The notes: generated by a model from the letters alone, not told the origin. 53,988 nucleotides of DNA from Streptomyces diastatochromogenes (GCA_001550305.1 LRTP01000148.1:1-53988); one strand, 5' to 3'; positions 40,757 to 50,994 are shown, numbered from the stretch's first letter. Made by a program: numbers and translations.

Positions 40757-43700
40757 GTGACGACTTTCAATCCGAACGACCTGCGGCCAGGGGTGCGCGT
40801 CCGATTCCCTGGGCATGCTGAGGCCACCACTGTCGTGACCGTGAAGCCCGGGGCCTACTGGGAGTTCCTCGTTGAGGGTGCGCCCGGGGAGTACCAGCCC
40901 ATCAGTCTTCCCGAGGACGAGTTGCCCGGCATCGAGGTGCTGGATGTTGGGGGCGAACGCGGCTACGACGCGGATCCACGGGCCTTCCGGCTCGGTGTGG
41001 AGGCCCGTCGAATCCGTACCAGGTTCCAGCACGACATGGCCGCGCTCTCGGTGTCGAACATCGAGCCACTGCCGCACCAACTGGAGGCCGTCTACGGGCA
41101 TTTCCTGGAGCAGGCCAGGCTCCGCTTCCTCCTGGCGGACGATCCAGGAGCCGGTAAAACGATCATGACGGGGCTCTATATCAAGGAGCTCCAACTACGC
41201 GGCGCCGCGGACCGGGTTCTGATCGTCGCCCCTGCCAACCTCGGCTTCCAGTGGCAGCGCGAACTGGACGAACGCTTCCAGATCAAGGCTCGGCGGGTCA
41301 CGAGGGATACCATCGACGCCGCGCCGACCGAGAACCCCTGGGATGCCAACGGAGTCCTGATCATCTCCCGGGACCTCCTCAAGAGCGACGAGATTCTGCA
41401 GACTCTTGCCGCTGCCGAACGCTCCTGGGATCTGGCGGTCCTCGACGAAGCACACGGCTACACGCTAAAAGTCAACAAACGGGGGGCCATCGACAACCGT
41501 ACGGCCCGCTACAAGGCAGCTGAGGTCGTCTCAGAACGGAGCGAACGACTGCTGCTATTGACCGCCACGCCACATTCCGGGCGCGAGGAGTCCATCTGGG
41601 GTCTGCTGCGACTTCTCGACTCGGACATGTACGGAGATCGCTGTCCCGAACACGTCGAAGTCCACCCCCAGCACTACTCGAAGACATCCAAAGAGCAGAT
41701 GGTGGACCTGCGCGGCAACCTGCTCTTCAAGCCGCGCACACCCCACACGGTGGCGTACGACCTGCAAGGCCCCGAATGGAACCTCTACCAGGCCGTGTCG
41801 GCCTTCATTACCGAGGGCCTCGCCGAGATCCGCGGCGAAGGCCGTGCCTCCGTCTCCGGCTTCGCGCTCACCACGATGCAGCGCAGACTGGCATCCTCGG
41901 TACGCGCCATCAGCCGGACTCTGGAGCGTCGAGTGGAGCGGCTGGAGCGCGAACTGGCCAGCCCCGCACCAGAATCTCGGTCGGTCGTTGCCGTCGGCTC
42001 CAGTCCAGCCAGCAACGACAACGCTGATCGGACCGAGGAAGAACGCTGGGCGCAGGAAGAAGCGGCCCTCGCGGCCCTCCCGCGTTCACTCGAGGAGATC
42101 GCGGCTGAACTCGACGCTGTTCGTCCTTTGCTTGCGCAGGCACAGGAAACCGAGCGCCTAGGCAGTGAGATCAAGCTCAACGAACTCTGGAAGGTCCTGG
42201 AGAAATACGGCGTCGGGGACGATTCTTCTAAGAAGCTGCTGATCTTCACGGAGCACAAGGACACGCTCGACTTCCTGCAAGAAAAGCTCTCCGAGCAGTT
42301 CGACGTGGTGGTCATACACGGCGGTATGCGAGCTGGAGAGCGCATCGCTGCCGAGCGTGCGTTCCGCGAACACGCCCAGATCATGGTGGCCACCGAGGCC
42401 GCTGGCGAAGGCATTAACCTGCAGTTCTGCCATCTCATGGTCAACTACGACATCCCATGGAATCCAAACCGCCTCGAACAGCGGATGGGCCGTGTTCACC
42501 GCATCGGACAGACCGAAGAGGTCCACATCTTCAACCTGGTCGCCGGGAACACCAGGGAAGGGCACGTCCTAGCGACCGTTCTGAAGAAGCTCGAATGGAT
42601 GGGCAAATCGCTCGGCGACCGAGTGTTCGACGTGATCGGAGAAGTCTTCGCCGCCTACAAGCTTCCGGAACTGCTCCAGGCGGTCGTCGCCGGAGAGCGC
42701 AGCTCACAGGAGACAGCTGCACAGTTCGGCGCCGATGAGGGAACGTACGACCGAGAACTCCTTGAACGAGCCGAAGAACTTCTAGCGAAAGCCCTTGCAA
42801 CAGGGCATATCGACTGGCGGCTACAGAGGAGGCTCAGCGAACGCGCCGAGGAGCGACGGCTCCCGCCGGACCATCTGAAGCGATTCTTCCTAGACGCGAT
42901 CGACTTCGCGGGGGGCAAGGCCACCCCGAGGCTCGACCACACCACTGTGCACGTGGATCGGACCCCGGACCTACTGATAGCCAGGGACCGGGACCGGGGC
43001 ACCTTGCGCCAACTCCAGCCAGCCTATGAGCGGATCACCTTCGACAAGTCCGTGGCCGTGCGTCGGATGGCCGAGGATGCCGAATTGGGTGCGCCGCGAC
43101 CAGAGCTCTGCGGCCCCGGCCACTCCCTGTTCGAGAACTTGATCGACCACATCATCGAGGCCACCCACCTGCCCCTGCAGCGAGGCGCAGTCTTGCTTGA
43201 CCCGAGCCGGCAGAACCCTGCCGTCCTGCACCTACTCGAGGCAGACGTAGTGGACGGCCATCGGTCGGTGGTACACCGAAGTATCGCCACCATCAGTGAC
43301 GCGGACGGGGTGCTCCGTGCCTCCGGTGGTGTCCTCTACGACTTTCTATTGGGTGCTACCGCGGCGCAGAAGGATCGCGCAACCCCCCGCTCAGAAGCCG
43401 AGCTGATCACCTGGGCCCGTCAGAACGTGTTCGAGGGTCGTGTGAAGGAGGTTCGAGCGGAGCGCGAGCACACCGCCACGATCCAGGAGGAGTTCCTGAA
43501 CGCCTCCTTCAACACGGTCCTTGCCCGCCAAGAGGTCGAGTTGATGGACCTCGACGAGGAGGTGGAGGCTGGGAAGCCGGGCGCCGAGGGTCGCCGCCGC
43601 AAGGTCGAACTTGCCAAGCGCACGGTTCAGGAGCGCCGAAACCGGCGGCTCGCTGACGTTGCGCGCACGCGACAGGTCGACCGCGGGCCAGTACGTGTGC

Positions 43701-44170
43701 TGGCACAATGCCTCCTTCTGCCTGCCCCGACCGACGAGAACGGAGTCGACGACGGGTGTCCTCGCTACGGTCGCGGCCTGAGCGACCCCGAGATTGAACG
43801 CATAGCAGTTCAGGTAAGCATTGACTTCGAGCACGGCCACGGCGCCGTGGAGATCCGCTCTGTCGAGTCGGACAACATCGGCTTCGACCTGGTCTCCGAG
43901 CGTGAGGACGAACGGCGCTGCATCGAGGTCAAGGGCCGCGCCGGAGTCGGCGCAGTCGAGCTGACCTGGTCCGAGTACGTCACGGCAGTGAAGCTCGGCC
44001 GCGACTACTGGCTGTACGTCGTACTGGACTGCGCTGGCGATCACCCCAGGCTCTACCGAATCCAGGATCCTGCCACCGCACTGGCCGGCAGCTTCGTCCC
44101 CAGCCATGACGTCCGCTACTCGGTCGCTCCAGGTCCCGTTGTCGACGCCGCAGAACAGGAGGCGTCGTGA
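40757..44170 (+). CDS. SNF2-family helicase with a C-terminal DUF3883-like domain
   Basis: 1137 residues from the GTG at 40757, chosen for AGGTGAGGG upstream; the frame is open to 40637. Helicase motifs: Q-like LPHQLEAVYGHFLEQA, Walker A LADDPGAGKTIMTGL (about 127), DEAH-like AVLDEAHGYTLK (about 228), LLLTATPHSGREE (about 265), and in lobe 2 KKLLIFTEHKDTLDFLQEKL, MVATEAAGEGINLQFCHLMV and QRMGRVHRIGQ. An Arg/Glu-rich region follows. The end (about 1035-1110) reads VESDNIGFDLVSE, RRCIEVKGRAGVGAVELTWS, the DUF3883 nuclease-like pattern with D...E-K. The stop overlaps the methylase start by four bases. Such helicases translocate on dsDNA; here it probably acts with the methylase. Confidence 0.92.
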   Translation: MTTFNPNDLRPGVRVRFPGHAEATTVVTVKPGAYWEFLVEGAPGEYQPISLPEDELPGIEVLDVGGERGYDADPRAFRLGVEARRIRTRFQHDMAALSVSNIEPLPHQLEAVYGHFLEQARLRFLLADDPGAGKTIMTGLYIKELQLRGAADRVLIVAPANLGFQWQRELDERFQIKARRVTRDTIDAAPTENPWDANGVLIISRDLLKSDEILQTLAAAERSWDLAVLDEAHGYTLKVNKRGAIDNRTARYKAAEVVSERSERLLLLTATPHSGREESIWGLLRLLDSDMYGDRCPEHVEVHPQHYSKTSKEQMVDLRGNLLFKPRTPHTVAYDLQGPEWNLYQAVSAFITEGLAEIRGEGRASVSGFALTTMQRRLASSVRAISRTLERRVERLERELASPAPESRSVVAVGSSPASNDNADRTEEERWAQEEAALAALPRSLEEIAAELDAVRPLLAQAQETERLGSEIKLNELWKVLEKYGVGDDSSKKLLIFTEHKDTLDFLQEKLSEQFDVVVIHGGMRAGERIAAERAFREHAQIMVATEAAGEGINLQFCHLMVNYDIPWNPNRLEQRMGRVHRIGQTEEVHIFNLVAGNTREGHVLATVLKKLEWMGKSLGDRVFDVIGEVFAAYKLPELLQAVVAGERSSQETAAQFGADEGTYDRELLERAEELLAKALATGHIDWRLQRRLSERAEERRLPPDHLKRFFLDAIDFAGGKATPRLDHTTVHVDRTPDLLIARDRDRGTLRQLQPAYERITFDKSVAVRRMAEDAELGAPRPELCGPGHSLFENLIDHIIEATHLPLQRGAVLLDPSRQNPAVLHLLEADVVDGHRSVVHRSIATISDADGVLRASGGVLYDFLLGATAAQKDRATPRSEAELITWARQNVFEGRVKEVRAEREHTATIQEEFLNASFNTVLARQEVELMDLDEEVEAGKPGAEGRRRKVELAKRTVQERRNRRLADVARTRQVDRGPVRVLAQCLLLPAPTDENGVDDGCPRYGRGLSDPEIERIAVQVSIDFEHGHGAVEIRSVESDNIGFDLVSEREDERRCIEVKGRAGVGAVELTWSEYVTAVKLGRDYWLYVVLDCAGDHPRLYRIQDPATALAGSFVPSHDVRYSVAPGPVVDAAEQEAS

Positions 44171-46860
44171 GACGTGCCCTCATCGAGGAAAAGCTCCCTC
44201 TCGCCCTGGTCAACGCTGCTTCCAGTCGCGAGAAGCATCTGCGCCACGGCCATATCTCCACCATGCACCTGTGGTGGGCCCGCAGGCCTTTGTCGATGGC
44301 TCGCACGGTGGTGCTCGCCAGCCTTGTCCCCGACCCCGGTCCCGCGAAGCGGACGCGGCTGCTGGCGGACATCGGCAACGCCGCGCCCTTCGCAGCGATC
44401 TCCCACGCGGCCGTTGTGGAACCCTTGCGTAAATCCCTGAGGGCGGCCTGGCCTGATCGACCCCCGAAGGTGTTGGATTGTTTCGCGGGTGGCGGCGCCA
44501 TCCCTCTTGAAGCCGCACGCCTCGGCTGCGACACAACCGCTGTCGACATTAACCCGGTGGCTCATCTCATCCAGAAGTGCGTGCTCGAATACCCGGCGCG
44601 CTACGGCAAGGCGGACGAGCCTGACGGGCCGAACCTTGTGGAAGAGTTCCGGACCTGGGCCGACTGGGTCAGCGTGCAAGCCGACGCCCGCCTCGAATCG
44701 GTCCTTCCACGGGTCAAGGAAGGCAACCGTGCTGCCGTCTACTTTTGGGCACGCACTGTCCCATGCGCTGATCCCGGCTGCGCCCGAACCATCCCGCTCA
44801 TTTCATCCCGCAAGCTGGCCGACTCCACTCGCAACCGCGTCCGTGTCGACTACGACATTGGCGAGGACCGCGTCGAGCTGCGCGTCGCCGAGGGAGCGCC
44901 AGCTGACGGCAGCGATTGGAAACTCGGCACCAAGACCAGCCGCGGTTCGCAGGTCACAGTCACTTGCCCGGCCTGCGGTACCGCCCGGCCGGACAAGGAG
45001 TTGCGAAGCTACGCGCGCGAGCACGGCTTCGGGAACTACCTGTACGCGGTTCTCGATATTGGGCCCTCAGGGGTGCGCGTCTACCGGGAGCCGACAGAAG
45101 CGGACCGAGAGGCCGTAGCACGGGCGGACGCGCTCGTGGAAGATCTTGACGACTATCCGGACGGAACCAGCGCGGTGCCGGACGAGTCGATCACTCGATC
45201 GCAGTACCGTCGCTACCCCAACCTGACCTATGGCATCGACACCTGGTCCAGTATGTTCACCGCCCGTCAGCAGCTCGTTCTCGCAGTGCTGGCACAGGGC
45301 GTTCGGGCTGCTCACACCGCAATGCTCGAACAAGGGATGGACGAGGGGCGGGCGCGAGCACTTGCCACCTACCTCGGGCTGGCTGTCGACCGCATCGTGG
45401 ACTACAACTCGACCTTCGCGACCTGGACTCCACCCCGCGAAACACTTCGCAGCACCTTCCCACAACAAGCAATCCGCATGGCCTGGGACTTCACCGAAGT
45501 GGACCCTTTCGGCGCAGGCCCAAGCGGATGGAGCAGCGCTGTGGGCTGGATCTCCCAATCCCTGAGCCACTGCGTCGCCGCGACCGCAGGCAACCCGTCC
45601 CGAGTGCAGCGGGCCAACGCTCAGCATCTTCCCTTCGATGACGGCGAATTCGACGCCGTCATCATCGATCCGCCTTACTATGACGCCTTCCAGTACGGCG
45701 ACCTCTCCGACTTCTTCTATGTTTGGCTCAAGCGTTCACTCGGCCACCTATACCCCGAGCTCTTCGCCACTTCCCTCACCCCCAAGAAGGCCGAGGTCAT
45801 CCAGAACCGGGCCGACACCAAGTCAGCCGAGTTCATATCCCGAACAGAGTTCGAGCAACGCCTCCAGCGGGCCTTGGACGAGGTGGCCAGAGTGGTGCGC
45901 GACGACGGGATTGTCTCCCTGGTCTTCGCTCACACCGACTCCACAGCATGGGAACACCTCCTGCGCGGGCTGAGGGATGCCGGCCTCGTCGTGACAACGT
46001 CGTGGCCGATGCAGTCCGAGCGCGAGGGCCGCAGCACCGACAACAAGGGCTCGGTTCTCGCCTCTTCGGTCGTCCTGGTGTGCCGCAAGGTCGTGGCTGC
46101 TGAGGAGGGGTACTTCGACGATGTCGTCCGCGAGCTGGACGCGCGGATAGCCGAACGTCTGGCTGTCTTCGACGACATGAAGCTGTCCGGGGCGGACTAT
46201 TTCGTCTCCGCGATTGGGCCGGCCTTCGAGGTCTTCGCGCGCTACTCCCAGGTCGTGCGGTTGTCGGGCGAGGAGGTCGATGTGGAACAGCTGATGGTCC
46301 TCGCCCGACAAGCGGTCGCCCGGCACGCGACCAGGGCTCTCACCGGAGGTGAGTCCCTCCAGGCCCTCGACGACCGGTCACTGCTGTATCTCACCTGGCG
46401 CTGGGCCTACGACAGTCAGGACATTCCCGCTGATGAGGCATACATGCTGTGCCGGGCGTTCGACCTGAGCCTCGAGGCGCTCACCGCGCCAGGAGGCCTG
46501 ATGAAGAAACTGGGCAACGGGGGCGCTGGCTACCGGTTGCTCGGCCCGGACGACCGACGCCGCATTCCGCTGGGCCCTCGCCCCTCCCTGGTTGATGTCA
46601 TGCACGCGGCCTGCCTGCTCTACGACCAAGGACGGCGCCAGGAGCTCGACGCACTACTGGGAACGACCGGCGGCGCAGCAGAACCTGCATTCTGGGCGCT
46701 GATCACAGCAGTGGCTGAGCTCCTTCCCGAGGGAAGCCGCGAACGCACCCTGCTGCTCGGACTCGGTGGCAGTCGCGAGGACCTGGCGGAACGCGCCGCC
46801 AAGTACACGCCGGAGTTCGAAGAGCTCGTTCTCTTCGATTCAAACACAGGAAATGGATGA
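44167..46860 (+). CDS. DUF1156 adenine-specific DNA methyltransferase with zinc ribbons
   Basis: 897 residues; the GTG at 44167 lies in a GTGA overlap with the helicase stop. The N-terminal DUF1156 signature is ISTMHLWWARRPLSMARTVV. SAM-binding motif I is VLDCFAGGGAIPLEAARLGC (about 103-120). Two Cys pairs follow, CADPGC (about 200) and CPACG (about 267), a zinc ribbon. The catalytic motif DAVIIDPPYYDAFQYGDLSD (about 497) matches the DPPY of N6-adenine methylases, then FFYVWLKRSLGHLYPELFAT. It would methylate adenine in host DNA. A C-terminal helical region of about 200 residues has no clear motif. The family is known for sitting with helicase and DUF499 genes in defence islands, as here. Confidence 0.93.
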   Translation: MRRALIEEKLPLALVNAASSREKHLRHGHISTMHLWWARRPLSMARTVVLASLVPDPGPAKRTRLLADIGNAAPFAAISHAAVVEPLRKSLRAAWPDRPPKVLDCFAGGGAIPLEAARLGCDTTAVDINPVAHLIQKCVLEYPARYGKADEPDGPNLVEEFRTWADWVSVQADARLESVLPRVKEGNRAAVYFWARTVPCADPGCARTIPLISSRKLADSTRNRVRVDYDIGEDRVELRVAEGAPADGSDWKLGTKTSRGSQVTVTCPACGTARPDKELRSYAREHGFGNYLYAVLDIGPSGVRVYREPTEADREAVARADALVEDLDDYPDGTSAVPDESITRSQYRRYPNLTYGIDTWSSMFTARQQLVLAVLAQGVRAAHTAMLEQGMDEGRARALATYLGLAVDRIVDYNSTFATWTPPRETLRSTFPQQAIRMAWDFTEVDPFGAGPSGWSSAVGWISQSLSHCVAATAGNPSRVQRANAQHLPFDDGEFDAVIIDPPYYDAFQYGDLSDFFYVWLKRSLGHLYPELFATSLTPKKAEVIQNRADTKSAEFISRTEFEQRLQRALDEVARVVRDDGIVSLVFAHTDSTAWEHLLRGLRDAGLVVTTSWPMQSEREGRSTDNKGSVLASSVVLVCRKVVAAEEGYFDDVVRELDARIAERLAVFDDMKLSGADYFVSAIGPAFEVFARYSQVVRLSGEEVDVEQLMVLARQAVARHATRALTGGESLQALDDRSLLYLTWRWAYDSQDIPADEAYMLCRAFDLSLEALTAPGGLMKKLGNGGAGYRLLGPDDRRRIPLGPRPSLVDVMHAACLLYDQGRRQELDALLGTTGGAAEPAFWALITAVAELLPEGSRERTLLLGLGGSREDLAERAAKYTPEFEELVLFDSNTGNG

Positions 46861-49729
46861 CCTCGCTGTGACCAGGTTGAAGAAGTGGCACGAGGTAGCG
46901 CGACCCCACGATGACATCGCCGACGGTTCCTTCGAGGAAGCCAGGTTCGCCGCCGACCTGGGACTGGTGGCGAAAGGTGACGGACCCGCGGATTATCTGA
47001 ACCCGGTTCTGTTCGCGGAGAAGACCTATCTGACTGAGAATCTCCGAGCGGCGCTAGTCGAAATCGGGAACCGACTGTCCGGCGATCCGGCTGCCAACGC
47101 CGTATACCGCATGCAGACCGAGTTCGGCGGAGGCAAGACACATACCCTGCTGGCCGCGTACCACCTTTTTGGTTCTGCTCGATCGGTGGCAGACACGCAG
47201 CTCGCCCGGGAACTCGCCAAGTCAATACGGGGCGGGGCTGTCCCACAGGCCCGAGTGGTCGTCCTCGACGGCTCTGCACTCACAGCTGACTGCAACCCCA
47301 AGGACAACGGGACTCCCGCACACACTTTGCTTGGTCACCTCGCCTACAAACTTGGCGGTGCTCAAGCATACGAGGCCGTTCGCACCCAGGACGAGGCTCG
47401 TCGCGGGACCTCCACCACCCAACTCGTGAATCTCCTCCGAGAGCACTCGCCCTGCCTGATACTGATGGACGAGACGCTGGAATACTTGGCGAAGACCCTC
47501 ACTTCCGATGCGGACAAGGGATCGTTGACCACCACGACTCTGACGATTATTAAAGAGCTGAACACTGCTGTTGCCAATGTGCCAGGCACCTGCCTGGTGG
47601 CCACGTTGACAGCCTCCCACCTCGAGGATTTCGCCTCCGTCAACAGCGAGGACCTGTTGGAGCGGCTGTCCAAGATCTTCGGCCGGACTGAGGCCACCAT
47701 CACGCCTGTCGAGGGTGATGACATCTTCCCTGTTCTGCACACCCGGCTTTTCAAGACTCTTGGATCGGCGGCCGAACGCCGACGGGTCGCCGACGCCTAT
47801 GGAACCTATTACTCCGAGCAGTTCGGCGATGCCCTTCCACCGATATACCGAGAACCGGACTACCGCGACCGCATCGAAGCCGCCTATCCATTCCATCCCG
47901 AGTTGATCGACATACTCACCAACCGCTGGGGCTCGCTATCCGGCTTCCAGCGCACAAGGGGAGCGCTGCGCATCCTCTCCCACACTATCAAAGCGCTCTA
48001 CCGGGAAGGACATGCCTCCCCGCTCATACACGCGGGCGACCTGCCGTTGCACGACCCCGGCGTCCGTGCCGAAGTTCTGAGATTCGCGGGGGAGTCCTAT
48101 AAGGCCGCACTCAACGCAGACATCATTCGGCAGAATTCACGAGCGCGCCAGGAGGACAAGCGCAGAGGCGGCGAAATCGCCACGCTTCGTGTGACTACAG
48201 GTCTGGCCACAACAGCCTTCGTAAGTTCCTTCAGTGCGGAGCGAGTGCTGGGTGCCTCTGATGCGCAGATGATTGTCGGCGTCGGGCGCCCAGGACTGTC
48301 ACGCGGTCAGCTGGAAGATGTGCGGGACACAGTCAAGAACATTGCCTTCTACATGCGCTATGAGGGAGGTCGCTATCGGTTCACCACGGAGCCGAACCTG
48401 AACAAGGTTATAGTCGAGCGGGAGAGCGCTATAGCGGAGACAGCCATCTCCGCCCTATTGGCCGAGGCCACAAGCAAAGTTGCGCCCTCTTCGGAATTCT
48501 GGCGCACCATCACAGGCGTGCACGACTCGTCGGGTGTCCCTGACGTCCCGAAGTTGACCCTTGCACTTCTGGATCCGGAGAACCGCGTCGAGCAGGCGGA
48601 CTCCGAAAGCACCCCTGGGCCCGTGCAGATCCTCGCGGATCGCATCCTCACCGATTTCAACCAATCCGGTCGCACCAACAAGAACACGCTGGTCGTTGTC
48701 GCCCCGGATTCCGTGGCACTGGGGAGAGCCCGCAGCCTCGCACGCACCGTCAGCGCGATGCGGGACCTGCAGGCGGACGGCCCGCGGCTCAGGAGGTTCA
48801 ACCAAGAACAGCAGAATGAACTCCGCAGTCGCATCGCTCGGGCGGAGGACAGACTGCCCGCTCTCCTCGTCCTTTCGTACCGGCATGTATACATGTTGAC
48901 GAACGGCATTGGTGGCTCCCCGCCTGCAGTCCTCCACCAGGACCTGGGCCCAGCCCGTGCTAGCGAGACGGTGACTGACCGTGTCACTGAACACCTCCGC
49001 GCTGGCGATGCACTACTGGACAAACTAGCCCCTGCCGCCCTCCTCTCCGAGCGGTTCAAGTTGCTCCCATCGGAAGCAGAAGCCATCGAGATCGAAGCGC
49101 TCCTGCACGCCTTCCAGCGCTATCCGCGCCTGCCAAAGCTGGCCTCGGCTGAGGTGCTGCGCGAATGCTTGCGCGCTGGCGTGCAGCGCAGCGTGTTTGC
49201 CCTGGTGTCGGGGAGCCAGTGGCGTGCGCCTGATGCAGTGATCAGGTTGGGGGAGGACGTGATACCAGGCGAGATCGACTTCCAGCCCGGGACATGGCTG
49301 GTGCGTGCCCCACTTGCGCTCGACGCACTCGCACAACGCAACGCCTCGGTACATGCAGCCGCAGGGACCGGACAGGCCGTGGCGGAGCCCTCCACAGGTC
49401 GTACAGCTGGGTCCGACGCCTCGACGCCACAGGGCAGAGGAAGCGAGCGAAACTCGGCCGCAAGCCCTACGCCCGGCGCCGCAAACAGCACGAAGCCGAC
49501 GCCTGGGCCCACAGGACTTCGATTGCGGATAGCGGGTGTGCCGGCTGACAAGGTGAGGGACGTCGTCAAGGTGGCCGTTTTGCAGTTCGCCACCCAGGGA
49601 GCCGAGGTGACGGTCGACTTCGACGTGTCGATCCGGTCACCAAAACCAATCGCGCCTCACATCATCGATCTAGTTCTCGACGAGGGCCTCGGTCAGCTGG
49701 GCTTGCGGGCAGAAAAGCAGGAAGAGTAG
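46853..49729 (+). CDS. DUF499 family AAA-like ATPase
   Basis: 958 residues from the ATG at 46853, which overlaps the methylase stop by eight bases; a GTG at 46868 is an alternative. The P-loop is MQTEFGGGKTHTLLAAYHLF (about 87), and Walker B SPCLILMDETLEYLAKTLTS (about 200). The middle is typical of DUF499 (COG1483): CLVATLTASHLEDF, YRDRIEAAYPFHPELIDILT, RTRGALRILSHTIKALYREG. A low-complexity Ser/Pro/Thr linker (about 865-905) precedes a compact C-terminal domain (LRLRIAGVPADKVRDVVKVA). Related large ATPases are parts of methylation-linked phage-defence systems. It ends the three-gene unit and probably forms a complex with the methylase and helicase. Confidence 0.9.
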   Translation: MDDLAVTRLKKWHEVARPHDDIADGSFEEARFAADLGLVAKGDGPADYLNPVLFAEKTYLTENLRAALVEIGNRLSGDPAANAVYRMQTEFGGGKTHTLLAAYHLFGSARSVADTQLARELAKSIRGGAVPQARVVVLDGSALTADCNPKDNGTPAHTLLGHLAYKLGGAQAYEAVRTQDEARRGTSTTQLVNLLREHSPCLILMDETLEYLAKTLTSDADKGSLTTTTLTIIKELNTAVANVPGTCLVATLTASHLEDFASVNSEDLLERLSKIFGRTEATITPVEGDDIFPVLHTRLFKTLGSAAERRRVADAYGTYYSEQFGDALPPIYREPDYRDRIEAAYPFHPELIDILTNRWGSLSGFQRTRGALRILSHTIKALYREGHASPLIHAGDLPLHDPGVRAEVLRFAGESYKAALNADIIRQNSRARQEDKRRGGEIATLRVTTGLATTAFVSSFSAERVLGASDAQMIVGVGRPGLSRGQLEDVRDTVKNIAFYMRYEGGRYRFTTEPNLNKVIVERESAIAETAISALLAEATSKVAPSSEFWRTITGVHDSSGVPDVPKLTLALLDPENRVEQADSESTPGPVQILADRILTDFNQSGRTNKNTLVVVAPDSVALGRARSLARTVSAMRDLQADGPRLRRFNQEQQNELRSRIARAEDRLPALLVLSYRHVYMLTNGIGGSPPAVLHQDLGPARASETVTDRVTEHLRAGDALLDKLAPAALLSERFKLLPSEAEAIEIEALLHAFQRYPRLPKLASAEVLRECLRAGVQRSVFALVSGSQWRAPDAVIRLGEDVIPGEIDFQPGTWLVRAPLALDALAQRNASVHAAAGTGQAVAEPSTGRTAGSDASTPQGRGSERNSAASPTPGAANSTKPTPGPTGLRLRIAGVPADKVRDVVKVAVLQFATQGAEVTVDFDVSIRSPKPIAPHIIDLVLDEGLGQLGLRAEKQEE

Positions 49730-49747
49730 CGGGCACACAACCACCCC

Positions 49748-49765
49748 TCCGGGCACCTTCGGTGC
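49748..49765 (+). terminator. Weak candidate terminator after the defence-like operon
   Basis: GCACC TTC GGTGC (49753-49765) forms a small hairpin 24 bp after the DUF499 stop. A longer pairing, CGGGCACC (49750-49757) with GGTGCCCG (49796-49803), is also possible. Neither is strong. Confidence 0.3.
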
Positions 49766-50091
49766 GATCTTCATCTTGGCTGATAGGGAAGGCCGGGTGC
49801 CCGTTCGAGGTCCAGGGGCTGGGAGATGCCGCCGCGGCGGACGCTGCTCAGGAGATGGAGACGCGCCTAACCCCCGCTTGACCATGGTGACCAGGCATAT
49901 ATGCGCGCTTGCCATGAGTCACTCGAACGTGTGACAGAAATTTTTCCCCCCAACGCCGGTCCGTCTCGTGACGTGTAGTCCAGATCGGACACGGCTGCCT
50001 TCACGACCCGCCGCGCGAGCCGGTCAACGTCCAACCCCCGCCAGGTAAGCGCTCACCCGCTCGTGGACCTCCTCCAGTCGGTCGGCTGTCG
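49766..50091. other. Intergenic stretch without a supported gene
   Basis: The frames are short and irregular. A GACAGAAATTTTTCCCCCC run near 49931-49948 is unusually AT-rich then C-rich for this DNA and may belong to a promoter or element end. Otherwise I see nothing. Confidence 0.4.
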
Positions 50092-50964
50092 TCACACATC
50101 CCTCTGGTTGACGAACCCCAGCGACGTCAGCCCCTCGGCCGCGCACAGGCGGTCAGAGGCGCCTCCCACCTCGGTCTGGAGCAGCTGGTACGCGGCGCTG
50201 TGCTGGTGCCCCCAGCGCATCGCCGCGCGCCACAGGGCCCGCCCGTAGCCGCAGCCGCGGAACTGCGGCAGCACGCCGAAGTACTGGGGTAGCAGGCGAG
50301 CGGCTCCGCTGGCGTCGGCCATGGTCTCCATCGGGCCGATGGCGCCGGCCACGCGGCCGTCGTGCAGGACCGTGAGGACAGGGCCAACGGTCGCGGCGCG
50401 CATCTGCTCGTGCAGGAACGCGAACCCGTCAGCCGCCATCTGCTCGGCGAAGGCACCGAAACCGGCCTCCTCGGAAATCTGTTTGTCCTCGTGGACCGGC
50501 ACGCCCGGAAGCTGTCCAGGTCCGTCATTGAAGTCCTTGAGCTGAACGCGGGTTCCCGCGCCCTGGGCGTACGCCTCGGGCTGGTCGGGGCCGAGGAACC
50601 AGACGACCCGGGCCTTGGCGGCACCGTGGACAGACGCGAGTTTCCGAGCCAGGTCGGCGCCGGCGGACAGGCTGTCCGGGGCAGCCCCGTACACGTGGAC
50701 CTTCACGACGCCGGCACCGCGCTCTACAAGCGTGGGCACGAGGGTCTGGCGGTGGTCATGCTCGATGGCGTCGACCAGGACGCATTCAGCCTTGGTGCCG
50801 GACCAACGGCGGTCTTTGTCGTACGGAAGGAAGCGGCCGGTTCCGGCGACCTCCACGACTGCCTCGAACAGGCCGGGGAGCGGGTCCTCGCGACGGACAG
50901 GGCCGAGAGTCGGCACGTACGGCACGGGCATCACGGGCTCGATCCAGCCCCAGTGAAAGCGCAT
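50092..50964 (-). CDS. GNAT-family N-acetyltransferase, two-part protein
   Basis: 290 residues. The first 150 form an alpha/beta region (ECVLVDAIEHDHRQTLVPTL, KARVVWFLGPDQPEAYAQGA) without a known motif. The C-terminal half is a GNAT domain: VGPVLTVLHDGRVAGAIGPM, then the acetyl-CoA site YFGVLPQFRGCGYGRALWRA (R-x-x-G-x-G) and QLLQTEVGGASDRLCAAEGL TSLGF. The gene follows the RiPP-like precursor on the same strand, but a strong hairpin lies between them, so it may have its own promoter. It could acetylate a peptide or a small molecule; a part in precursor tailoring or self-protection is only suggested by position. Confidence 0.85.
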   Translation of the reverse strand: MRFHWGWIEPVMPVPYVPTLGPVRREDPLPGLFEAVVEVAGTGRFLPYDKDRRWSGTKAECVLVDAIEHDHRQTLVPTLVERGAGVVKVHVYGAAPDSLSAGADLARKLASVHGAAKARVVWFLGPDQPEAYAQGAGTRVQLKDFNDGPGQLPGVPVHEDKQISEEAGFGAFAEQMAADGFAFLHEQMRAATVGPVLTVLHDGRVAGAIGPMETMADASGAARLLPQYFGVLPQFRGCGYGRALWRAAMRWGHQHSAAYQLLQTEVGGASDRLCAAEGLTSLGFVNQRDV

Positions 50965-50994
50965 GCTCGCACGCTACCCATGCCGCGCACCTGC

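Noticed and set aside
39093..49729. Canonical DISARM or BREX
   Set aside because: I found no drmA/drmB/drmC-like or PglZ-like gene in the window, so I did not assign either name.
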